64,000 bases of DNA, from NCBI GenBank assembly GCA_049323655.1, contig JBMONO010000034.1, forward strand, positions 1 through 64,000, written 5' to 3'. Below are positions 8,933 through 16,376 of this stretch, in pieces. The position numbers were made by a program, and so were the translations under genes. This stretch comes from DB1 sp049323655 (GTDB lineage Bacteria > Desulfobacterota > Desulfobulbia > Desulfobulbales > SURF-16). The notes under the pieces are model-generated. The model had not been told where the DNA came from and searched no databases. It saw only the letters and a list, made by a program, of their open reading frames with translations. How positions within the stretch are numbered: position 1 is the first letter of the stretch; each line of letters begins with the position of its first letter.

Positions 8933-9639
8933 GTGTTTCCCTTTTTTTGATAGAGAACAGGGTCGGTGATTCCTGCCTCGGCAAAACCCTTGAGACGCAG
9001 CAGACAGGCATCGCACTCGCCGCAGGCCCGGCCCTGTTGATCCGGATCATAGCAGCTGTGAGTCAGGCTGTAATCAACCCCCAGCTCCTTTCCTTTTATA
9101 ATAATCTCTTTTTTGGTGAGATGCATCAGGGGGGCGTGAATGGAAAAAATTTTTCCTTCCTCCGCCCCGGCGCGGGTACCGAGATTGGCCACCCGTTCAA
9201 AAGCGGCGAGATAATCTGGGCGGCAGTCCGGATAGCCGCTGTAATCAAGGACATTGATGCCGATGAAGATGTCGCGGGCGCCGAGAACCTCGGCCCAGGC
9301 CACCGCATGGGAGAGGAAAATGGTATTACGGCCCGGGACATAGGTGACGGGCACCCGTGCGGCCATCTCGGCGGCGCTGCGCTGTTTCGGTACGGCGATG
9401 GGGCTGGTCAGGGCCGAGCCGCCGATCCGGTCGAGATCGAGCCGCAAAACGAGATGGGCGACCGCGCCGAGCCGGCGGGCGATCTTGCGGGCCCGTCTGA
9501 TCTCGACCTTCTGGCGCTGACCGTATGAAAAACTGAGGCAATGGCAGGCAAAACCGCGATCGCGCGCAATGGCCAGCACCGTGGTGGAATCAAGCCCGCC
9601 ACTCAGCAGAACGATTGCTTTGGCTTGTGATGGTGTCAT
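8929..9639 (-). CDS. queC: 7-cyano-7-deazaguanine synthase QueC
   Basis: ATP-dependent enzyme that converts 7-carboxy-7-deazaguanine to preQ0 in queuosine biosynthesis. The N terminus carries the PP-loop SGGLDS (13-18). The C terminus has the four-cysteine zinc site at Cys196, Cys206, Cys209 and Cys212 (ACGECDAC). The length of 236 is normal. It overlaps sfsA upstream by four bases and nagZ downstream by four, so all three should be translated from one message. No other queuosine gene is in the window. Confidence 0.95.
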   Translation of the reverse strand: MTPSQAKAIVLLSGGLDSTTVLAIARDRGFACHCLSFSYGQRQKVEIRRARKIARRLGAVAHLVLRLDLDRIGGSALTSPIAVPKQRSAAEMAARVPVTYVPGRNTIFLSHAVAWAEVLGARDIFIGINVLDYSGYPDCRPDYLAAFERVANLGTRAGAEEGKIFSIHAPLMHLTKKEIIIKGKELGVDYSLTHSCYDPDQQGRACGECDACLLRLKGFAEAGITDPVLYQKKGNT

Positions 9640-10331
9640 AACGGATAGTGGATGGGTAAGGGGGTTGTGATGCGAATCTCGTCCGGACCGACCGCGGCCC
9701 GGTAGGCGAGCACCAGGACGCCCTCTTGGGCTGCCCTGACCAGGGTTGCCGCATAAAGAGGATCGATGTGGGCGGCCGGGGAAAAAATATGGCCGTCGTA
9801 GCGCTGCACGCAGAAGACGATGGCCGCCCCGTGTCCATCCCGATGCAACCGGACAAGTTCCTCCAGGTGGCGGGTGCCGCGGGCGGTAACGGCATCGGGA
9901 AACATGGCCGTGCCATCTTCCACCAAGGTGCAGTTCTTTACCTCAACATAGATGGTTTCCCGGCCGCGTCTCAGCAGAAAATCGAGGCGGCTCGCCCCGC
10001 ACTTTACCTCGGGCCGGATCGTGTCGCAACCGGCCAGTTCGCCGATCACCCCGTTCTCCAGCGCCTCCCGTACCAGCTGGTTGGTGCGGGCTGTATTGAT
10101 ACCTACCCAGCCCCCGTTGACCCGGATCATCTCCAGGGTGAAGGGATATTTACGATTCCGGTTGTTGCTTGTCGACAGCAGAACCGGGTTGCCGGGGGAG
10201 AGGCAGCCGCGCATGGAGCCGGTGTTGGGGCAATGGGTAGTTATCTGTTTGCCGTCCGCCATCTGCACGTCAGCGAGAAAGCGTTTATGGCGGCGGATCA
10301 GCGTTCCGGGGACGAGGTCGGTAAATTTCAT
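9636..10331 (-). CDS. sfsA: DNA/RNA nuclease SfsA
   Basis: SfsA-family protein of 231 residues with an N-terminal OB-like domain (GTLIRRHKRFLADV) and a C-terminal PD-(D/E)XK nuclease-like fold. Visible family marks are CPNTGSM, SNNRNRKYPFTLEM, SRLDFLL and YVEVKNCTLVEDG, the last carrying the catalytic E-x-K. E. coli SfsA has been described as a maltose-gene activator and as a nuclease. The ATG at 10331 (MKFTDLVPG) matches the usual N terminus; the frame extends to 10358. It is the first gene of the sfsA-queC-nagZ operon. A fragment of repeat family B lies 42 bases upstream in the same orientation. Confidence 0.93.
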   Translation of the reverse strand: MKFTDLVPGTLIRRHKRFLADVQMADGKQITTHCPNTGSMRGCLSPGNPVLLSTSNNRNRKYPFTLEMIRVNGGWVGINTARTNQLVREALENGVIGELAGCDTIRPEVKCGASRLDFLLRRGRETIYVEVKNCTLVEDGTAMFPDAVTARGTRHLEELVRLHRDGHGAAIVFCVQRYDGHIFSPAAHIDPLYAATLVRAAQEGVLVLAYRAAVGPDEIRITTPLPIHYPL

Positions 10332-10372
10332 TGCAAATTCCGTGATGATCGGCTCCAATACGAACGAAACAT

Positions 10373-10413
10373 GATGGTCTTGTTAAAAACCGCAAGCCAT
10401 GGCTGGCGGGAAA
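10373..10413 (-). repeat. Partial repeat B (right end), upstream of sfsA
   Basis: Read on the minus strand this is CCCGCCAGCCATGGCTTGCG, then GTTTTTAACAAGACCATC. It matches the last 40 bases of the full B copies at 22286, 35136 and 55341. The hairpin half is missing because repeat A begins here. Confidence 0.65.
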
Positions 10414-10518
10414 CAGAGACCGCAGAGCACCAAGAGATAATTAATTGTAATTAAAGATGTTTTCTCTGTGTTCTCAGTGTACTCTGTGGTAAAAAAAAGA
10501 CTTTTTACGGGTTTGTCA
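10413..10518 (+). repeat. Repeat family A, copy 1, upstream of the flhB-like gene
   Basis: Contains CAGAGACCGCAGAGCACC at the left, GATGTTTTCTCTGTG in the middle, and ACTCTGTGGT followed by GACTTTTTACGGGTTTGTCA at the right. It is nearly the reverse complement of 33526-33643. It points toward the gene at 10552, ending 33 bases before its start. Confidence 0.75.
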
Positions 10519-10551
10519 ACATTGCGTCAACATCAATGACAATACGCCGCC

Positions 10552-10845
10552 ATGCCGAATCCGCCCCCCCCTGACCGCAAGGTCCCCCGCAAGAAGGCGG
10601 TGGCCCTGCGTTACGACGAGAAGCAGGACGCCTCACCGAAGGTGGTGGCCAAGGGCGTCGGCCGGCTGGCGGAAAAATTGCTGGAGCTGGCCCGCAGCCA
10701 TAACATCCCGGTTCACGAGGATGCCGATCTGGTGGAGGTCCTCTCCAGACTCGAAATCAACGAGGAAATTCCGGAATCGACCTATTTCGTGGTGGCGGAA
10801 ATTCTCGCTTTTGTCTATCGCACCAATCAGAAGTACAAACGGTAA
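10552..10845 (+). CDS. Stand-alone FlhB C-terminal-like protein (FlhX type)
   Basis: A 97-residue protein homologous to the cytoplasmic domain of FlhB/EscU export-switch proteins: KKAVALRYDEKQDASPKVVAKG, cut here to AVALRYD and PKVVAKG as the diagnostic parts, then a helix and the NIPVHEDADLVEVLSRLE segment. Full FlhB cleaves itself at NPTH. This protein begins after that point and has no NPTH and no membrane helices, so it can act only as a partner or substitute for the cleaved FlhB-C fragment. It sits just upstream of the flagellar rod genes but ahead of their sigma-54 promoter, so it is probably transcribed separately. Confidence 0.85.
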   Translation: MPNPPPPDRKVPRKKAVALRYDEKQDASPKVVAKGVGRLAEKLLELARSHNIPVHEDADLVEVLSRLEINEEIPESTYFVVAEILAFVYRTNQKYKR

Positions 10846-11005
10846 CCTTATCTCCCACTGGGAAAAATCTTCCGCTGTCCCGGTTTTTTCCTGCCCTGGC
10901 GCATTGCCCTCACTAAATCATCCCGGCCCGCTGATTTCAAGCACCAAACGCGCCGGGCGCAAAATAACGCCCTGGTTCGCCCGCGCCATTGTCGGCTTCT
11001 CCCTC

Positions 11006-11021
11006 TGGCATATGATTTGCT
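11006..11021 (+). promoter_or_regulatory. Sigma-54 promoter for the flgF operon
   Basis: TGGCAT-N5-TTGCT matches the RpoN consensus TGGCAC-N5-TTGCW, with the invariant GG and GC exactly ten bases apart. The predicted start is near 11032, giving a leader of about 24 bases before flgF. Confidence 0.85.
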
Positions 11022-11055
11022 TAATTAACAGGCAAACAGTGACAGGGAGGGAGTT

Positions 11056-11790
11056 ATGTTTATCCGCAACCGACTCGGTCTGCTCGAAGGCACCGAAACC
11101 ATGCTGGCCCACGGCCAGCGTCTCAACCAGCTCACCAACAATCTCGCCAATGTCGATACCCCCGGCTACAAGAAGGAAGATGTCACCTTCTGGGAGATGC
11201 TGCATCGAACCAACGAAAAACGGCAGCGCGTCGGGAAAGCACTTAAAATACTGACAAATCATCAGCCAGGAGCAGTAAAGACCACCAACAACCCCTTTGA
11301 TTTTTCCATCAATGGTCAGGGTTTTTTCAAGCTCGATACCCCGCAGGGGGTCCGCTATTCCCGGGCCGGCAATTTCCTTGTCAATGGCAACGGACAGCTC
11401 GTTAATCCAGACGGTCATGCGGTGCTCGGTGACGGCGGTCCGATCGTCATCAATGGCAACGACGTTTCGTTGGCCACCGACGGCACCCTGCTGGTGGACG
11501 GTGTCAACGTCGGCCGGCTTGACATCGCCACCTTTGCCGATGTCAATAACCTCGAGAAGGAGGGCACTAACCTCTTTCGCATCAAGGAAGGCAGCGGGAT
11601 GGAGGAGGAGCCGGCGGTCGATTTCTCGGTGCAGCAGGGCACCCTGGAAACCGCCAACGTCAATCTGGTGGCCGAGATGACCGCCCTGCTTGATCTGCAT
11701 CGGGCCTATGAGGTCCAGCAGAAGTCGATCCGCACCTTTGACGAGATCGATAACAAGGCGATCAACACCGTCGGAAAATTGACATCATAA
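11056..11790 (+). CDS. flgF: Flagellar basal-body rod protein FlgF
   Basis: Proximal-rod component, 244 residues, exported by the flagellar type III system. The N-terminal amphipathic helix has the rod signature LTNNLANVDTPGYKK (about residues 29-43). The C terminus carries the matching helix ETANVNLVAEMTALLDLHRAYE. The central domain is shorter than in FlgG and there is no FlgG-type IEGRGFF, which supports FlgF. The start follows GGGAGGGAG. It is the first gene behind the sigma-54 promoter at 11006-11021, and flgG follows after 94 bases. Confidence 0.9.
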   Translation: MFIRNRLGLLEGTETMLAHGQRLNQLTNNLANVDTPGYKKEDVTFWEMLHRTNEKRQRVGKALKILTNHQPGAVKTTNNPFDFSINGQGFFKLDTPQGVRYSRAGNFLVNGNGQLVNPDGHAVLGDGGPIVINGNDVSLATDGTLLVDGVNVGRLDIATFADVNNLEKEGTNLFRIKEGSGMEEEPAVDFSVQQGTLETANVNLVAEMTALLDLHRAYEVQQKSIRTFDEIDNKAINTVGKLTS

Positions 11791-11884
11791 GAAAGAAATT
11801 GACTGTTTTGCCCTGGTCGACAGCTGCGGATCGCCATCCGGTTCCGCCATCGTCGGCTCACCATGACCACCCAGGAGAAAAAAA

Positions 11885-12667
11885 ATGATCCGCGCCCTTT
11901 ATACATCCACCACCGGCATGAATGCCCAGGAGTTGCAACTCAATGTCATCTCCAACAATCTGGCCAACGTCAACACCGGTGGCTTCAAGAAAAGCCAGAC
12001 CCAGTTCGAGGATCTCTTTTACAATTCCCTGCGGGCGGTGGGGGCGGAGACCGTTGCCGGCGGCCAGGTGCCGACCGGCGTCCAGGTCGGCATGGGGGTA
12101 CGACCGACCGCCGTCTACAAGATCTTTACCCAGGGCGATTATGCCCAGACCGGCAATGAACTTGACTGGGCCATCGAGGGGCGTGGTTTTTTTCAGATCG
12201 TCCGGGACGGAGTGGAATATTATACCCGGGCCGGCGCCTTCAAGATCGACAGCGACGGCTACATCGTCACCAGTAACGGCGATCGGCTCCAGCCCGAATT
12301 TGCCGTGCCGGCCGAAGCGGTGACGGTGGAGATCGATGCCGGCGGCATGCTCTCCGCCCTGGACGCCGCCCAGCAGACCATTGCTTCGGTACAGATCACC
12401 CTGCACGATTTCATCAACCCGGCCGGCCTGAAGGCGGTGGGCAGCAATTTCTTCCTGCCCACCGAAGCATCCGGCGACCCGCGGGAGGAGAATCCGGGTA
12501 TTAATGGTCTCGGCACTTTGTCCCAGGGGTTTCTTGAAACCTCAAACGTCAATGTCACGGAGGAGATGGTCAACCTCATCATCACCCAGCGCGCCTTTGA
12601 ATCGAACTCCAAGGGGGTGACCACTGCTGACCAGCTTCTCGAAATCTCCAACAATCTGGTTCGCTAA
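11885..12667 (+). CDS. flgG: Flagellar distal rod protein FlgG
   Basis: Distal-rod subunit linking basal body and hook, 260 residues, the standard FlgG length. It has MIRALYTSTTGMNAQ at the N terminus with SNNLANVNTGGFKK, the FlgG-type IEGRGFFQI, and the C-terminal ETSNVNVTEEMVNLI helix that packs against the N-terminal helix in the rod. An AGGAG site precedes the ATG. It is followed after five bases by flgA, so translation is close-coupled. Confidence 0.96.
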   Translation: MIRALYTSTTGMNAQELQLNVISNNLANVNTGGFKKSQTQFEDLFYNSLRAVGAETVAGGQVPTGVQVGMGVRPTAVYKIFTQGDYAQTGNELDWAIEGRGFFQIVRDGVEYYTRAGAFKIDSDGYIVTSNGDRLQPEFAVPAEAVTVEIDAGGMLSALDAAQQTIASVQITLHDFINPAGLKAVGSNFFLPTEASGDPREENPGINGLGTLSQGFLETSNVNVTEEMVNLIITQRAFESNSKGVTTADQLLEISNNLVR

Positions 12668-12672
12668 GGTGA

Positions 12673-13401
12673 ATGATGCGCATCTTCCCGCTTTGCCTGC
12701 TGCTCGTTTTTCTCTCTTTCGCCCCGCCCGCCGCCGGGGCGGAGGCTGAAGAGACCGGGCAGCGGCTGCTGACGGCAAGCGAGCTGCAGGAGATCTTTCG
12801 CGAGCTGATGCAGGACGGGCTTCCGCCGCGGGTACAGGAGATCACGGTCGAAAATTTTGTCAGTCGTCCGGCCCAGATCGTTCTGCCTGCCGGCGAACTG
12901 CATTGCCGCCCCGCCGGGATGGCGAACGCCGGTACGCCGGGCCGCAAGACCCTCATCGTTGCGCTTCATGTCGACAACGAAAAACAGGGGGAAGTCACCC
13001 TGACCGGAGATCTCCATTACTGGGGCACCGTTGTCCTGCTGGCCCGGCCCCTGTCCCGCCGAGCCCTGCTGGGCGAGCAAGACATCACCACTGATTTTCG
13101 CGATATCTCCATGCTGGGCGACGATCTCATCACCGACCCGGAGCAGGTGATCGGCAAGAAACTGAAAAAGGGACTGCGCCAGGGCGCCCTGCTTTATGCC
13201 GGGTTGCTGGACAATCCGAATATCGTCAAACGGGGAGACCGGGTGACGATCCTTTCCCGCCGGGCCGGGCTGGAGGTCACGGTGCCGGGTGAGGCCAAGG
13301 ATGCCGGGGCCGCCGGTGAGATGGTCCGGGTCAAGAACAGTATGAGCCGGCGGGTCGTGCCGGCCCGGGTGGTGGCGGCGGGTCTCGTGCAGGTGGATTA
13401 G
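12673..13401 (+). CDS. flgA: Flagellar P-ring assembly chaperone FlgA
   Basis: Periplasmic chaperone for FlgI polymerisation, 242 residues. A Sec signal peptide is visible (MMRIFPLCLLLVFLSF up to about Ala24). The C-terminal SAF domain carries RALLGEQDITTDFRD, GKKLKKGLRQGALL and the beta segment GDRVTILSRRAGLEV that defines FlgA. The position directly after flgG and before flgH-flgI is the normal order in this group. The start could be Met1 or Met2; the difference is one residue. Confidence 0.92.
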   Translation: MMRIFPLCLLLVFLSFAPPAAGAEAEETGQRLLTASELQEIFRELMQDGLPPRVQEITVENFVSRPAQIVLPAGELHCRPAGMANAGTPGRKTLIVALHVDNEKQGEVTLTGDLHYWGTVVLLARPLSRRALLGEQDITTDFRDISMLGDDLITDPEQVIGKKLKKGLRQGALLYAGLLDNPNIVKRGDRVTILSRRAGLEVTVPGEAKDAGAAGEMVRVKNSMSRRVVPARVVAAGLVQVD

Positions 13402-13473
13402 GAACGTGAGTGGACGCTTCGCTGCTGATGTGGCGCGGGGCACGTTGGTGCAGGCATGCACGAGGAGAGAATC

Positions 13474-14160
13474 ATGAACAAGAAAAAACAAGGAGCATAT
13501 CATTCTATCGCCGCCCTGGCAATCGTATTCATGCTGGCCGGCTGTGCCGCCACCCCGACCCCGCCTCGGGCGACGATGCCGGACCGCTTTACCCTGCCGG
13601 ATGTGCAGCCGAAGAATGCCGTGGCTGCGGAGGGTTCCCTGTTCAGCGATACGTCTCTGGACCTTTACAAGGACAGCCGGGCGGCCCGGGTGGGCGACAT
13701 CGTCATCGTCGAGATTGTCGAGACCTCGAACGGCAAGAAAAAGGCGCGGACCAAAACCGAAAGGGAATCCACCGTGGCCGGCGGCATCACCCAGCTCTTC
13801 GGCCTGACCAGCATCCTTGACAAATCAAATGTCGAGGCCGAGCTGCAAAACGATTTCGAGGGCAAAGGGGAGACCGAACGCAACAGCACCATGACCGCCA
13901 CCCTGTCTGCCAGAGTAGTTGATGTGACGCCGGAGGGCAATCTGGTGATCCAGGGATATCGGGAAATCCGGGTGAACAATGAAACCCAGTTCCTGGTCCT
14001 CTCCGGCCTGGTACGTCCGCGCGATATCTCGCCGACCAACTCGATCAAGTCAACCCACATCGCCGACGCCCGTATCGACTATAGCGGCAGCGGTGCCGTT
14101 GGTGACAAGCAGCAGCCCGGCTGGCTGGCCCGCGGGCTGGACATGATCTGGCCTTTTTAA
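13474..14160 (+). CDS. flgH: Flagellar L-ring lipoprotein FlgH
   Basis: Outer-membrane ring protein of 229 residues. The signal peptide ends at the lipobox LAGC with Cys24. The body has the family segments SLFSDTSLDLYKDSRA, VGDIVIVEIVETS, the GNLVIQGYREIRVNNE strand and the RPRDISPTNSIKSTHIADA ending, followed by a C-terminal WLARGLDMIWPF. The ATG at 13474 is chosen because it follows GAGGAGAG at good spacing and gives a proper signal peptide; 13456 is an in-frame alternative. It is the last gene before the second sigma-54 promoter. Confidence 0.95.
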   Translation: MNKKKQGAYHSIAALAIVFMLAGCAATPTPPRATMPDRFTLPDVQPKNAVAAEGSLFSDTSLDLYKDSRAARVGDIVIVEIVETSNGKKKARTKTERESTVAGGITQLFGLTSILDKSNVEAELQNDFEGKGETERNSTMTATLSARVVDVTPEGNLVIQGYREIRVNNETQFLVLSGLVRPRDISPTNSIKSTHIADARIDYSGSGAVGDKQQPGWLARGLDMIWPF

Positions 14161-14314
14161 ATCCGCCGGCGCGGCCGCTGGCGGCAGCCTTTGTCCCGGC
14201 TGGGAAAAAATTTCCCCCCCCTTCCTGCCAGCATCGATCCGCCGGTGGATGAATATATTATTTTCCCCTTTTGTTACCAATGGATACATGACAAAAGCGG
14301 CGGCAATGACCGTT

Positions 14315-14330
14315 CGGCACACGGTTTGCT
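14315..14330 (+). promoter_or_regulatory. Sigma-54 promoter for the flgI-flgJ-flgN-flgK-flgL operon
   Basis: CGGCAC-N5-TTGCT keeps the invariant GG and GC ten bases apart and deviates from TGGCAC-N5-TTGCW only at the first base. The predicted start is near 14341, 36 bases before flgI. It lies in the only sizeable gap (216 bases) of the flagellar block. Confidence 0.75.
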
Positions 14331-14376
14331 TTTAGCAGAAACAACAGCGGATTGTTCCCCCGCATGAGGAAAAACA

Positions 14377-15459
14377 ATGCATCTCATGACTCGATTTTTC
14401 ATTCTTGCCACATTTGTTGCCTTGGTTATGCTGCCGACGGTGCCGGCCGAAGCGGTCCGCATGAAGGATATCGCCTCGGTCAAGGGCATCCGGCCCAATC
14501 AGCTCGTCGGCTATGGTCTGGTTGTCGGCCTCAACGGCACCGGTGACGGCAACAAGTCGCCTTTCACCACCCAGGCCCTGGTCAACATGCTGGAAAACCT
14601 CGGGGTCCATGTCAATCAGAATGACGTCAAGGTGAAAAACGTGGCCGGCGTCATGGTGACCGCTACCCTGCCGCCCTTTCTCAAAAACGGCCAGACCATC
14701 GATGTCACCCTCTCCACCTTGGGCGATGCCACCTCGCTGCAGGGCGGCACCCTGGTCGTCACTCCCCTCAAGGGCCTGGACGGCAAGGTCTATGCCGTTG
14801 CCCAAGGCCCGGTCAGCATCGGTGGTTTTGCCGTGGCTACCGGGGCCAACGAGAAGGTCCAGGACAATCATCTCACGGTGGCCCGCATTCCGCACGGAGC
14901 GACGGTGGAGCGGGAGGTGCCGGTCGCTTTTGCCGAGAAGGAGGATATCGTCCTTCATCTCAACACCCCGGATTTCACCACCATGTCCCGGGCGGTGACT
15001 GCCATTGACGAGTATCTGGGCGGTAACTACGCCAGGGCCAAGGACAGCGCCACCCTCCACGTTGCGGTGCCGGAGGAGTATGCCGGCAATGAGGTGGGTT
15101 TTATGGCGGCCATCGAAAATCTCGACATCGAGCCGGACACCACCGCCCGCGTTATCATCGACGAGCGGACCGGTACGGTGGTGATGGGCCGGGATGTGAC
15201 CATCAAGGAGCTCGCCGTCTCCCACGGGAATCTGAGCGTCCAGGTATCCAACCGGCAACAGCAACCCTCCGGCCAGGCCAACAGCAACATCACGGCCCGG
15301 GATCAGGAAAACAAACTCGTCGCCATCGAACCGGGGGTCACCCTCGGAGACCTCGTCTCCGCCCTCAACGGTGTCGGCGTAACCCCACGGGATCTCATCG
15401 CCATTCTTCAGTCCATCAAGGCGGCGGGAGCCCTGGATGCCAATCTGGAGATCATCTAA
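14377..15459 (+). CDS. flgI: Flagellar P-ring protein FlgI
   Basis: Periplasmic P-ring subunit, 360 residues. A cleavable signal peptide (about residues 1-28) is followed by the very conserved RMKDIASVKGIRPNQL and GYGLVVGLNGTGDG. The family segments VTATLPPFLKNGQ, GGTLVVTPLKGLDG and the C-terminal TPRDLIAILQSIKAAGAL are all present. Without the second methionine option the start is ATG at 14377 after GAGGAAAAA. It ends directly against flgJ (stop at 15457-15459, flgJ ATG at 15460). Confidence 0.96.
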   Translation: MHLMTRFFILATFVALVMLPTVPAEAVRMKDIASVKGIRPNQLVGYGLVVGLNGTGDGNKSPFTTQALVNMLENLGVHVNQNDVKVKNVAGVMVTATLPPFLKNGQTIDVTLSTLGDATSLQGGTLVVTPLKGLDGKVYAVAQGPVSIGGFAVATGANEKVQDNHLTVARIPHGATVEREVPVAFAEKEDIVLHLNTPDFTTMSRAVTAIDEYLGGNYARAKDSATLHVAVPEEYAGNEVGFMAAIENLDIEPDTTARVIIDERTGTVVMGRDVTIKELAVSHGNLSVQVSNRQQQPSGQANSNITARDQENKLVAIEPGVTLGDLVSALNGVGVTPRDLIAILQSIKAAGALDANLEII

Positions 15460-15807
15460 ATGAAAAGTATCACGCCAGCGACATTTGCATTTCAGAAAAA
15501 CATGCCGGGTGTCGATAAACCAAATGAGAAGCAGTTTGCCGATTCCCCGGAAGGCAAAAAACTCCGACAGGCCTGTCAGGATTTTGAGGCGATTCTCCTC
15601 AGCAGGCTGCTTTCCGCCATGCGGGAGAGTATTCCGGATGACGGGCTGTTTGAGAAATCCTTTGGCGAGAAGATGTACCAGTCCATGCTCGATGAGGAGA
15701 TGACGAAAAACATGGCTCACGGTAAAGGAGTCGGGATCGGTGATCTCCTTTTTCATGAGTTGAGCGAGGCGGCGGCCCGGGCCGCCAACGGGGGACACGG
15801 AAAATGA
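15460..15807 (+). CDS. flgJ: FlgJ-type rod-binding protein, short form
   Basis: A 115-residue protein equal to the N-terminal, rod-capping domain of FlgJ (LRQACQDFEAILLSRLLSAM, then SFGEKMYQSMLDEEMTKNMA). The peptidoglycan-hydrolase domain found in enteric FlgJ is absent, as is common in Deltaproteobacteria, so another lytic enzyme must open the wall for the rod. It abuts flgI and overlaps flgN by four bases (ATGA), giving tight translational coupling. Confidence 0.9.
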   Translation: MKSITPATFAFQKNMPGVDKPNEKQFADSPEGKKLRQACQDFEAILLSRLLSAMRESIPDDGLFEKSFGEKMYQSMLDEEMTKNMAHGKGVGIGDLLFHELSEAAARAANGGHGK

Positions 15808-16373
15808 ACGCGCAGACAGCAGTGACAGCCAGCACGACACCGGCCGCCAAAGGGCGGCTGCCGAATGGCGAGGCCTTCCCCCTCCCCCTGATTCTCGATA
15901 TCCTCAAGCGCCAGATTGCCATCTCGAGCGGCTTTCTCGCCATTCTCGAGTCGGAAAAAGAGGCCCTGATCAGTATGGATGTCACCGCCCTCGTTTCCCT
16001 GACCCGGGAAAAAGAGCGGGAACTGAAAAAAATGGCACAGCTCGATCATTCCCTCCAGGAGGTGGCCCGGCGGATTGTGGCCGGCGACGGCGACAACCAG
16101 ACCCGTATCATCAAGCTGGCCGAGCTCATTCCCTTTATGACGAGGGAGCAGACCCTTGCCGTGAAGCAGTATCGTGATCAGCTCGCCGTCCTGCGGGAAA
16201 AGATCAGCAGCAACAACCTGATCAACAAGAGTTTTGCCAGCGCCACCCTGGGTTATATCAACGATGCGATCTCGCTGATCTGCGGCGAGATCGCCGCCAA
16301 ACCGCTTTACGGCGTCCGGTCCCAGCGCGGCCGCGCCGGGAACGGACCTGCCCTGATGAGCAGAGAGGTGTAA
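15804..16373 (+). CDS. flgN: FlgN-family flagellar export chaperone
   Basis: Cytoplasmic chaperone of 189 residues, largely helical, matching the FlgN pattern: a long helix LLDILKRQIAISSGFLAILESEKEALISMD (here only its LAILESEKEALI core is diagnostic) followed by LTREKERELKKM. It should bind the C termini of FlgK and FlgL, whose genes follow at once, and deliver them to the export gate. Sequence identity in this family is low, so the call rests on composition, size and position between flgJ and flgK. Confidence 0.8.
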   Translation: MNAQTAVTASTTPAAKGRLPNGEAFPLPLILDILKRQIAISSGFLAILESEKEALISMDVTALVSLTREKERELKKMAQLDHSLQEVARRIVAGDGDNQTRIIKLAELIPFMTREQTLAVKQYRDQLAVLREKISSNNLINKSFASATLGYINDAISLICGEIAAKPLYGVRSQRGRAGNGPALMSREV

Positions 16374-16376
16374 ACG

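Noticed and set aside
14332..15840. A 502-codon minus frame across flgI and flgJ
   Set aside because: Antisense shadow; the plus-strand FlgI motifs are complete.
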